Shown here: piece by piece, positions 5,660 to 11,427 of the stretch
Numbering within the stretch: the first letter of the stretch is position 1
Layout: every line of letters begins with the position of its first letter
DNA from: Candidatus Peregrinibacteria bacterium
GTDB taxonomy: Bacteria > Patescibacteriota > Gracilibacteria > Peribacterales > Peribacteraceae
Assembly: GCA_016866815.1 (NCBI GenBank)
Contig: VGKZ01000026.1
Location: forward strand, 1-11,989
Length of the DNA: 11,989 bases
Direction of reading: 5' to 3'
Translations under genes and position numbers: made by a program
The notes under the pieces: generated by a model
Told to the model about the DNA's origin: nothing
The model's input: the letters and a program-made list of their open reading frames with translations, nothing else
The model's database searches: none

Positions 5660-7597
5660 ATGAATGTTGCGGTGCAAACCGGCGCGAGTAAGGCCAAACG
5701 CGGAACGGCGCTTGTCTCTGAATCGCGCATGAGTGGTCGCGGAGAGGAGGTCGTGGTTTTGCTCCATGTGGAGGCTTCTCCCCAGGATGCCAAGCAGCTG
5801 GAAAAGGAGTGCCTCACTGTTGTGGAACATGCGCTTCTGGAGACGGACGGTGATGCAGCAGAGCGCTTGGATGGTTCTCTGAAGGAAATGAACGGTCTCT
5901 TTAAGGGGCTGAGTGTTGCGCAGTCCATCGGGGAGATCCATGCGATTGTCGCTATCGTCGATACCGCAGGTATTCTGCACGTTTCCCATGCGGGCCGCGC
6001 GGAGGCGTACGTCGTTCGGGGTGGCGCAGCCAGCCAGATCACCGAGTATACGCGCGGGAAATCGATGCCGGCATTCGTGCACATCGCGAGTGGCGGCTTG
6101 GAACCAAGGGATGTCATCATCTTCTCTACACAGCGCTTGTTGCGGACGGTAACGCCGGCGCAACTCGCGCAACTCGCGCAGCGCGGTGATCACCTCATGG
6201 ATGAACTCACCATGGAGCTGGAATCCGAAGGAGAACAGGCGGCGCTCGCCATCGTGAGCGTGTCCGGACGGGCGCAGGCCGGTGCCGAGAAAGCTCAGCT
6301 GAACGTCGAAAAATCGACACGTGCGCGAAGAAGGACCACTGTGATGGGTGTGCTGAGCGGTGCCGGTGAGACGGTGATGTCTCTCGTGGGGCGTCTGAAG
6401 ACCATGGTTCCGGGATCCCTCGCTTCCTCCGTTCGCAAGAAGTCTGCGGGCATCATCAAGGACCTGAGCGATCCCAAACGGAAGCGCCGCGCACATCTCT
6501 TACTGCTTGCCGGCGTCGTAGCGGTGTTTTTGGTCATTTGGGTGGTCGTGAACCTCTCCACCGGAAGCCAGCGACGTCAGACACGGGCCGAGCTGGAGAG
6601 TCGTCTGGAAGAAGTGGGACAACTGTTGCGCACGGCGGAGAACAGGCGTCTCTCCGGTGAGATCGACAGTACCAACGCCATTCTCGAGCAGGCGCAGGAA
6701 CGTGCGAAGCAGGTGATGGACAATGAATCCAATCTCTTCCGTGCAGAAGCACTCGGTCTTCTGGAGAAGATCCAGACGAAACGTGAAGAGATCAACAACA
6801 TCGTGCGCATTTCTCCCTACCCCGTTGCCAACCTCTCTGCGAAGGACGATGCCGTCGATGCTCTGGGTGTTCTGCCGGTGAAAGAAGGTGAGTTTGCCAT
6901 CTACGATCGCCAGAACATCTACCGTGTCCTGCTCAGTGCTGTCGATAATCCGGAACGTGTGGTCGGTGAGGAGTTGATTCTCGATGGCGATGCGTTTCCT
7001 CGGTACCAGACCATGCTCTTCATGCTCACAGACCAGAGTGTCATCGAACTCATCAACGGTCAGCCGACATCCATGAAGACCGATGATCCCGCAGGATGGA
7101 TCAAAGGCACGGACGTGAAGACGTACCTCCGGTATTTGTATCTCCTCTCACCGGAGAACAACCAAATCTACAAGTACGAGCGTCTGACCAACCGCTACGG
7201 TCCGCCCGCCCAATACAATGTGAACGGGGACCTCTCCGGAGCGCTGGATATGGATATCGACGGCAGCGTCTTCATTCTCAAGAAAGGCGGACAGGTCGTG
7301 AAACTGCTCCGCGGCGAGGTACAGCCCTTCGCAGTGCGTCACCTGCCGGAAGGAGCTCTGTCGGACGCAAGCAAAGTCTTCAAGGTGCCTGACGGCCACC
7401 TCTACTTCCTCGATCCCAAGCATGCCAAGGTCATTGTGACGACGGACGGTGGTGCGACGGGTGGAGCTTCGTACGTGAAGCAGTTCGTACTGCAGGGCGA
7501 TACGCTCGGCGAACTCCGGGATCTCTACGTTGATGATGAGGAGAATAAGCTGTATCTGCTGGATGCAAAGAGAGTGCATGGAGTGGATCTACGGTAA
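5660..7597 (+). CDS. Membrane protein with PP2C-like pseudophosphatase domain and beta-propeller-like extracellular domain
   Basis: A 645-residue protein. Residues about 1-205 resemble a PPM/PP2C phosphatase fold: VSHAGRAEAYVVRGG (108-122) aligns with the usual NVGDSRAYLLRDG, LEPRDVIIFSTQRLL (147-161) with LxPGDxLLLCSDGL, and GEQAALAIVSV (191-201) with GDNxTVVVV. The metal-binding Asp residues are missing at each of these places, and no DGMGG motif is present, so it is probably catalytically dead. A basic stretch (272-277) precedes one membrane helix (about 279-298); positive-inside places the N-terminus in the cytosol. A coiled coil (about 304-382) leads to a C-terminal domain (385-645) with repeated motifs such as LYLLS, VFILKKGG, LYFLDP and LYLLDAKR, suggesting a beta-propeller. 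The start at 5660 is chosen because the frame upstream (to 5540) reads through the palindromic repeat. Function unknown. Confidence 0.75.
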   Translation: MNVAVQTGASKAKRGTALVSESRMSGRGEEVVVLLHVEASPQDAKQLEKECLTVVEHALLETDGDAAERLDGSLKEMNGLFKGLSVAQSIGEIHAIVAIVDTAGILHVSHAGRAEAYVVRGGAASQITEYTRGKSMPAFVHIASGGLEPRDVIIFSTQRLLRTVTPAQLAQLAQRGDHLMDELTMELESEGEQAALAIVSVSGRAQAGAEKAQLNVEKSTRARRRTTVMGVLSGAGETVMSLVGRLKTMVPGSLASSVRKKSAGIIKDLSDPKRKRRAHLLLLAGVVAVFLVIWVVVNLSTGSQRRQTRAELESRLEEVGQLLRTAENRRLSGEIDSTNAILEQAQERAKQVMDNESNLFRAEALGLLEKIQTKREEINNIVRISPYPVANLSAKDDAVDALGVLPVKEGEFAIYDRQNIYRVLLSAVDNPERVVGEELILDGDAFPRYQTMLFMLTDQSVIELINGQPTSMKTDDPAGWIKGTDVKTYLRYLYLLSPENNQIYKYERLTNRYGPPAQYNVNGDLSGALDMDIDGSVFILKKGGQVVKLLRGEVQPFAVRHLPEGALSDASKVFKVPDGHLYFLDPKHAKVIVTTDGGATGGASYVKQFVLQGDTLGELRDLYVDDEENKLYLLDAKRVHGVDLR

Positions 7598-7631
7598 AGC
7601 TGTAAGCGGTAAGCCGGAAGCTGTAAGCTTC
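7597..7631 (+). repeat. AAGCNNN heptamer array between two genes
   Basis: Five consecutive 7-bp units, all starting AAGC, begin at 7597, 7604, 7611, 7618 and 7625; AAGCTGT occurs twice. The array starts at the last base of the PP2C-like gene's TAA stop and fills almost the whole 38-bp gap to the next ATG at 7636. Confidence 0.75.
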
Positions 7632-7635
7632 TTTC

Positions 7636-8019
7636 ATGCGCGTTCTGACGTTTGGCACCTTCGATCATCTCCACCCAGGACATATGGCCTATCTTTCTTC
7701 CGCGCAGCGCCGGGGCGATCTCTTTGTCATTGTTGCCCGTGATGCGACGGTTGCCCTGGTGAAGGGAAAGAATCCGGTGCAGACAGAACAACAGCGCGTT
7801 CAGGCTGTTCAGGCAGCGTTTCCCGGCGCAACGGTACTCCTCGGTGATACGGATGATTATCTCAAGCCCGTACTCGACGTCCGTCCGGATCTCGTCGTCC
7901 TCGGGTACGACCAGCACTTCCCTCCCGGGGTTTCTGCGGACGATCTCCCTTGTCCGGTTGAGCGCGCGGAACCGTTCGAACCCAAACAGCACAAGAGCAG
8001 CCTGAGGAAACAGGCCTGA
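7636..8019 (+). CDS. Cytidylyltransferase-like nucleotidyltransferase, archaeal FAD synthase (RibL)-like
   Basis: A 127-residue Rossmann-type nucleotidyltransferase. It shows FGTFDHLHPGH (6-16, the HxGH phosphate-binding motif), VIVARDATV (31-39), EQQRVQAVQAAF (51-62), LLGDTDD (68-74), DLVVLGYDQ (85-93) and a late KSSLR (120-124) in place of the usual (I)SSTxxR motif. The ARD-x-TV, EQR and LGYDQ pattern is closest, from memory, to archaeal RibL FAD synthases, which adenylylate FMN; glycerol-3-phosphate cytidylyltransferase (TagD) is the main alternative. Length is slightly short for either. It lies 38 bp after the PP2C-like gene with only a heptamer array between, so it is probably in the same transcript. 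No Shine-Dalgarno is seen. Confidence 0.8.
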   Translation: MRVLTFGTFDHLHPGHMAYLSSAQRRGDLFVIVARDATVALVKGKNPVQTEQQRVQAVQAAFPGATVLLGDTDDYLKPVLDVRPDLVVLGYDQHFPPGVSADDLPCPVERAEPFEPKQHKSSLRKQA

Positions 8020-8039
8020 ATACAGCCCAGAGAAGGGCT
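8000..8039 (+). terminator. Two tandem hairpins at the end of the nucleotidyltransferase gene
   Basis: GCCTG/CAGGC (8000-8004 and 8011-8015) and AGCCC/GGGCT (8024-8028 and 8035-8039) each enclose a six-base purine loop. The first overlaps the last codons, the second follows the TGA. There is no U-tract, so termination is only suggested. The -35 of the next promoter begins two bases later. Confidence 0.35.
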
Positions 8040-8040
8040 C

Positions 8041-8069
8041 TTGGCATGAAACGGCAAATCTGCTATACT
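8041..8069 (+). promoter_or_regulatory. Sigma-70-type promoter of the LPDSG protein/prepilin peptidase pair
   Basis: TTGGCA (8041-8046), a 17-bp spacer and TATACT (8064-8069) make the best plus-strand promoter in the window. A TG one base before the hexamer adds an extended -10. Transcription should start near 8076, giving a leader of about 20 nt to the GTG at 8096, or nearly none to the TTG at 8078. Confidence 0.65.
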
Positions 8070-8095
8070 GATTCGATTTGGAAGACACAAACATC

Positions 8096-8725
8096 GTGAC
8101 CCCGGCAGACACTGGTGACGACCGCCCCCCTCTCTGGAAACAGATCCTCGGTGCGGTTATGGGTGGCGGACTCGCCCTCTGTCTCTACTACGGCTACGAG
8201 TATGCAAAGCCCGCCGTGACGGCGTACCTCACGCTGCCCCCGGTGGAGGGCGGCCGCATGTACGATCTCGGTGCGGCGAATATCGCCAACAACAGTCTGG
8301 AGAGCGATGAACGCAAACGGATCGTCAGCCGCAACAACCGTGCTGCAGCTTTCATTGAAGGCAGCGATGTGCAGGTGCAGAAGGTCGAAGATCATTCCCT
8401 GGATATCATGTGGCCCGAGGCTGAGAAGGTCTTGGCAAAGAAGCAGGGTGTTCCGAAGACCGAGAGCGGAGTGATGCTGGCCGGAGTAGATGCAGCTGCG
8501 ATTGCAGATGCGGGGGAACCGGAAGCAGTGGAGGAAGAGGAAGAGTCCGATGACTGGGAATCGCTCTGGAGTGAGATGAAAAAGGAAGATGCCGACAAGA
8601 AAACGACCAAGAAGATCTCCCATGGAGACGCCCTTCCGGATTCAGGATTCGGTGCGATGATTGCGATCGCAGGTTCCGCAGCAGGCGGAGCGTATATGAG
8701 AGTGCGCCGGAAGAAGACCGCGTGA
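8096..8725 (+). CDS. Acidic membrane/surface protein with an LPDSG sorting-signal-like C-terminus
   Basis: About 209 residues with no recognised enzymatic domain. A hydrophobic segment close to the N-terminus (KQILGAVMGGGLALCLYYGY) can act as a signal sequence or anchor. A very acidic stretch (EAVEEEEESDD) follows the middle region. The C-terminus has LPDSG (encoded from 8633), then a small-residue hydrophobic segment (FGAMIAIAGSAAGGAYM) and the basic tail RVRRKK, the three-part layout of a sortase cell-wall sorting signal (LPxTG-like). No sortase gene is in the window. Start is ambiguous: GTG at 8096 has GGAAGA 10 nt upstream, while TTG at 8078 would be leaderless relative to the promoter and add six residues. 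It is followed after 26 bp by the prepilin peptidase gene. It could simply be a bitopic membrane protein. Confidence 0.7.
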   Translation: MTPADTGDDRPPLWKQILGAVMGGGLALCLYYGYEYAKPAVTAYLTLPPVEGGRMYDLGAANIANNSLESDERKRIVSRNNRAAAFIEGSDVQVQKVEDHSLDIMWPEAEKVLAKKQGVPKTESGVMLAGVDAAAIADAGEPEAVEEEEESDDWESLWSEMKKEDADKKTTKKISHGDALPDSGFGAMIAIAGSAAGGAYMRVRRKKTA

Positions 8726-8737
8726 GGATGATTCGGG

Positions 8738-8743
8738 TATGAT
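8738..8743 (+). promoter_or_regulatory. Possible -10 element before the prepilin peptidase gene
   Basis: TATGAT (5 of 6 to TATAAT) ends 8 nt before the ATG at 8752. No convincing -35 is seen. GGAG at 8745-8748 could instead act as a close Shine-Dalgarno. Confidence 0.3.
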
Positions 8744-8751
8744 CGGAGCGT

Positions 8752-9507
8752 ATGGCTTTCGTCATTCCCGGTTTCTATTTCCTGATCGGCGTGTGTCTCG
8801 GCAGTTTCGGTAGTGTCCTCATCACGCGTTTTGCGAGAGAGCGCAGGAGTATCAGAGGTCGTTCCCGTTGCCTTGGGTGCATGCGTGTCCTGCGCCTGTG
8901 GGAACTGATCCCCGTTGTCAGTTACATGGTTTTGCGTGGCAAATGCGCCCGGTGCAGAAAGCACATCGGAATTCTCTACCCCTGTCCGGAGCTCTTCAGT
9001 GGTGTGCTGTTCGTTCTCGCATTCATCCATGATCCGCAGCCGATCCCTTCCCTGCTCCTCGGTATTGCGCTTTGGCTCCTGCTCATCATTGCCATCACCG
9101 ATGTTTTCGAGCATGCCATCCCCGATATTTTTTCCGTCACCCTTGCGGTCGTGGGACTCACACTCTGCGCGTACACTCGGCAGAACCCACTCGGTGCCAT
9201 CATCCTCGGCGCGGGATTCTTCGGGGTGCTATGGCTTCTGAGCAGAGGGACATGGATCGGCAGCGGTGACGTCATTCTCGGAGGGGCCATCGGAACCGTG
9301 CTCGGCGACTGGCGATTGATGTTGGCGTGTCTCTTTCTTACGTACGTAGTCGGTGCAGTGATCAGCAGCGCACTGCTCGTCACTGGCAGAGCACACCGCA
9401 AAAGTGCTGTGGCGTTTGGCCCATTCCTCGCTCTCGGAACTCTCATGACTATTCTCTGGAGAACCCGAATCATAGAAGGAGCAGCGGTGTATTTTGGGAT
9501 CTATTAA
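8752..9507 (+). CDS. Type IV prepilin peptidase / N-methyltransferase (A24 family)
   Basis: A 251-residue polytopic inner-membrane aspartyl protease that cleaves the leader of type IV pilin-like proteins and methylates the new N-terminus. The N-terminal segment IGVCLGSFGSVLITR (12-26) is typical. Two CxxC pairs (Cys40/43 and Cys65/68) frame the cytosolic domain. The catalytic aspartates are Asp117 in ITDVFEHAIPD and Asp173 in GSGDV, and the C-terminal FGPFLALG (222-229) is conserved. The usual RYPLVEL is changed to ILYPCPELF. No pilin gene is in the window, so substrates lie elsewhere. The gene follows the LPDSG protein and ends at a TAA that overlaps a hairpin (9507-9529). The PilD/ComC-type role is known for the family; its use for pili here is inferred. 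Confidence 0.93.
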   Translation: MAFVIPGFYFLIGVCLGSFGSVLITRFARERRSIRGRSRCLGCMRVLRLWELIPVVSYMVLRGKCARCRKHIGILYPCPELFSGVLFVLAFIHDPQPIPSLLLGIALWLLLIIAITDVFEHAIPDIFSVTLAVVGLTLCAYTRQNPLGAIILGAGFFGVLWLLSRGTWIGSGDVILGGAIGTVLGDWRLMLACLFLTYVVGAVISSALLVTGRAHRKSAVAFGPFLALGTLMTILWRTRIIEGAAVYFGIY

Positions 9508-9616
9508 AATCCGGGCTCTCGCCCGATTTGAGCATGAGCCCGTGATTGCCGGCAACGGCAGTATCGGGATCTCACCCGTGCCCGCTCCTTACGGAAAGGC
9601 ATGCTCGTTGTGGCTG
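9507..9616 (-). ncRNA. Candidate small structured RNA (minus strand), unrecognised family
   Basis: Between a strong minus-strand promoter (9622-9649) and a hairpin (9507-9529) lies a segment of about 110 nt with no plausible ORF. GAGCATG (9530-9536) and CATGCTC (9600-9606) form a perfect 7-bp closing stem; inside are a TGCCG/CGGCA hairpin and a CCTT/AAGG hairpin. The final hairpin, CGGGC/GCCCG with a GAGA loop read on the minus strand, is followed by ATTTTAAT and may terminate. Some pairs (G-U) fit the plus strand better, so strand is uncertain. It lacks SRP RNA, tmRNA and tRNA landmarks. Confidence 0.35.
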
Positions 9617-9621
9617 TACTC

Positions 9622-9649
9622 ATAATATAAAAAAACAGGATTTTGTCAA
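9622..9649 (-). promoter_or_regulatory. Strong minus-strand promoter in the prepilin peptidase-smpB gap
   Basis: On the minus strand a perfect TTGACA (9649-9644), a 16-bp spacer containing seven T, and TATTAT (9627-9622, 5 of 6 to consensus). It points away from smpB towards the end of the prepilin peptidase gene, where no protein gene follows, which suggests a small RNA or antisense transcript. Confidence 0.55.
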
Positions 9650-9705
9650 GGCGTAGAGACGCACCGAACAGCCGAAATCGCTGATGTTTATGCGAAAAGG
9701 TAGTG

Positions 9706-9711
9706 CATAAT
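9706..9711 (+). promoter_or_regulatory. -10 element of smpB
   Basis: CATAAT (5 of 6 to TATAAT) ends 7 nt before the GTG at 9719. A clear -35 is not seen. The predicted start coincides with the start codon, giving a leaderless mRNA. Confidence 0.45.
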
Positions 9712-9718
9712 CGGTTGT

Positions 9719-10162
9719 GTGGTGAAAACCATCGCCCAGAACCGGAAGGCACGCTTCGATTACGACATCCTCGAAACGATGGAGGCAGGGGTCGTGCTGA
9801 CGGGCCCGGAGGTGAAGTCCTGCCGCGAGGGACACGTCAGTCTGGCCGGAGCGTACGTCTCGTTCTTCGGAGGGCAACCTCTCCTCAAGCATGCGACAAT
9901 CAGTAAGTATTCCTGCGCCTCAAGCGTCACGGACTATGAACCGATGCGTGACCGGAAGCTCCTGCTGAAGAAATCGGATGTTGCGCGCCTGGAATCCGCC
10001 GTTGCGGAAAAAGGTGTTACCCTCATTCCGCTGGAAGTGAAAGCCGGAAAATTCATCAAAGTGGTTCTCGGTCTCGGCCGCGGACGAAAGCGACATGACA
10101 AGAGGCAGAAAATCAAGGAACGCGAGGTGGGCAGACAGCTGCGGGAGAAAGGCGATTACTGA
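9719..10162 (+). CDS. smpB: SsrA-binding protein SmpB
   Basis: A 147-residue RNA-binding protein that binds tmRNA (SsrA) and delivers it to stalled ribosomes in trans-translation. The sequence shows the family order: IAQNRKARFDYDI, EAGVVLTGPEVKSCREGHVSL (21-41), AYVSFFGGQ, RDRKLLLKK, TLIPLEVK, KFIKVVLGLGRGRKRHDKR and the basic C-terminal helix KIKEREVGRQLREK. Length is normal. Two GTG codons in tandem (9719 and 9722) can start it; a -10 hexamer just upstream predicts a leaderless mRNA. The ssrA gene is often near smpB, but no tmRNA landmark is visible here. The TGA stop lies 3 bp from the stop of the convergent 382-residue gene. Confidence 0.96.
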   Translation: MVKTIAQNRKARFDYDILETMEAGVVLTGPEVKSCREGHVSLAGAYVSFFGGQPLLKHATISKYSCASSVTDYEPMRDRKLLLKKSDVARLESAVAEKGVTLIPLEVKAGKFIKVVLGLGRGRKRHDKRQKIKEREVGRQLREKGDY

Positions 10163-10165
10163 GTC

Positions 10166-11314
10166 TCAGAGATTCTCCGCAACGTCACTCGGTGTAACAC
10201 CCTGCATGCGTGCCATACAGGCGAGGATGGCGACTTGAATGGTCCGTGAATACTTGTCCTCATTCATAAAGAGAAGTGCCTCCAACGTGTGGATGCAGTA
10301 GGCGATGTCCTCCTGATTGTTATCCAGAACAGAACGAAGCGTTGTTGCTCCCACGATAGGCATGCGTCGCTGCATCTCCGATATATTCTCCTGTGTGACT
10401 GGAATGAGTGGAACGATATAGTGATTGAGGACGTTTATCGTGCTGCCATCCAGGATGGCAGGACCGTCTTTACGGAGTTCCGTTTCCAGTGCATCCAGTA
10501 CTTCTCCGTTCCTAGGATTGATCTCCAGCCACATATCGGCAATCTCATTGGTGACATCCTGGCGCAGGTCATCGGTGAACACCGCGTGTCCGGTCAGCAT
10601 CTTCCGGATGCGTTTTCTGCGGTCCAGAGAGAGCTCCATGACATTGCTGTAGTCCGGTTGCAGAAGCTCTGGCACTGCCTCCCTCGCGATATCCGACATC
10701 GGTGCTTCAGGCGTGTGCTCAATGTTGATCGAGCTGCCGACGAGAGATTTTGCAAGAGCGTGTTCCTCCAGTGTGCCTTTCAGAATACATTTCGGCACAC
10801 CCTGCATCTCTACGATTTTGCCTTTGTGCGGATTCCAGAGCGGGTGTGCGGGTGTCGAGACGACGAGGGGACGTTCCTGTCTGTTTCTTGCCAGAATGCC
10901 CATGGTATCCCGGGTGCGTATCAGCAGGTCGTTTACAGTGAACTGCCTCCCGCCGCCCGCGTTACTTTTTTTGTGCAGTGCAATACCGTACCGCAGTAGA
11001 GAGAACGCCCAATGGGTGATGATGCGGTTGCAGTCACGCAGCGTGCGCTCGGTGGTACCGCGTTTGAGCAGGGCCTCGCGGAGCTTCGTTGCAATATCAG
11101 CATGGTAGTCCTGCAGGGTGACATCGACCGATGTCTTCGTTTCCAGATACCATGGAATATTGAAGTCACGCGCGTGCTCGCGGCAGATTTCCTCGCCGGA
11201 TGCCGCCATGCAGCGCATGACGTTGTGCATCTGCTTCGACGCGTCGAGGAGTCCGGCGGTGTAGAGCGCGGGACTCTCGGGAACCGGTTTGGGTACGGCG
11301 AGCTCTTTGGACAT
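10166..11314 (-). CDS. Hypothetical protein, 382 residues, not recognised
   Basis: A complete frame from the ATG at 11314 to a TGA at 10166-10168. The predicted protein is soluble, largely helical and without signal peptide, membrane helix, cysteine cluster or any motif I recognise. It has charged helical stretches (for example LSLDRRKRIRKML and EVLDALETELRKDG) and a start rich in Pro and Ala. Good coding character is supported by length, a plausible protein composition and the tight convergent junction with smpB. A TAAAGT hexamer ends 8 nt before the ATG on the minus strand, with TTGTTT 16 bp upstream of it, again suggesting a near-leaderless mRNA. Across the 113-bp gap 11315-11427 it is divergent from recR. 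It may be a lineage-specific protein; no function is proposed. Confidence 0.75.
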   Translation of the reverse strand: MSKELAVPKPVPESPALYTAGLLDASKQMHNVMRCMAASGEEICREHARDFNIPWYLETKTSVDVTLQDYHADIATKLREALLKRGTTERTLRDCNRIITHWAFSLLRYGIALHKKSNAGGGRQFTVNDLLIRTRDTMGILARNRQERPLVVSTPAHPLWNPHKGKIVEMQGVPKCILKGTLEEHALAKSLVGSSINIEHTPEAPMSDIAREAVPELLQPDYSNVMELSLDRRKRIRKMLTGHAVFTDDLRQDVTNEIADMWLEINPRNGEVLDALETELRKDGPAILDGSTINVLNHYIVPLIPVTQENISEMQRRMPIVGATTLRSVLDNNQEDIAYCIHTLEALLFMNEDKYSRTIQVAILACMARMQGVTPSDVAENL

Positions 11315-11413
11315 AAGGGCGCACTTTACCTTTCTTCATCGCAGAAACAAGCCATTTCCCCAGTCTTTCAGCATCAGATAAAGATGATACTTCGGTTTCT
11401 CCGCACTATTCGG

Positions 11414-11419
11414 TATTCT
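11414..11419 (+). promoter_or_regulatory. Possible -10 element of recR
   Basis: TATTCT (4 of 6 to TATAAT) ends 8 nt before the recR ATG at 11428. No good -35 is seen. Confidence 0.3.
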
Positions 11420-11427
11420 CATTTCCC

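Noticed and set aside
6160..6183. 9-bp tandem duplication (CAACTCGCG) in the PP2C-like gene
   Set aside because: Only two in-frame copies giving QLAQLA in a helix; ordinary coding variation rather than part of the intergenic arrays.
5585..6496. Minus-strand open frame (303 codons) opposite the PP2C-like gene
   Set aside because: Antisense shadow with no motifs, ending inside the palindromic repeat.
9530..9606. A tRNA: 77 nt closed by a 7-bp stem
   Set aside because: No TTCRA-type T-loop, no recognisable D-arm or anticodon stem, and no 3' CCA on either strand; kept only as a candidate structured RNA.
9508..9718. tmRNA or SRP RNA beside smpB
   Set aside because: No SsrA tag reading frame or tRNA-Ala-like end, and no CAGG...GGAA...AGCAGC core of SRP RNA on either strand.
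2357..10162. Recoding of UGA (glycine code of some CPR lineages)
   Set aside because: TGA ends the TraR-like, HAD, channel, RibL-like and smpB genes at the expected lengths, so UGA is a stop here.
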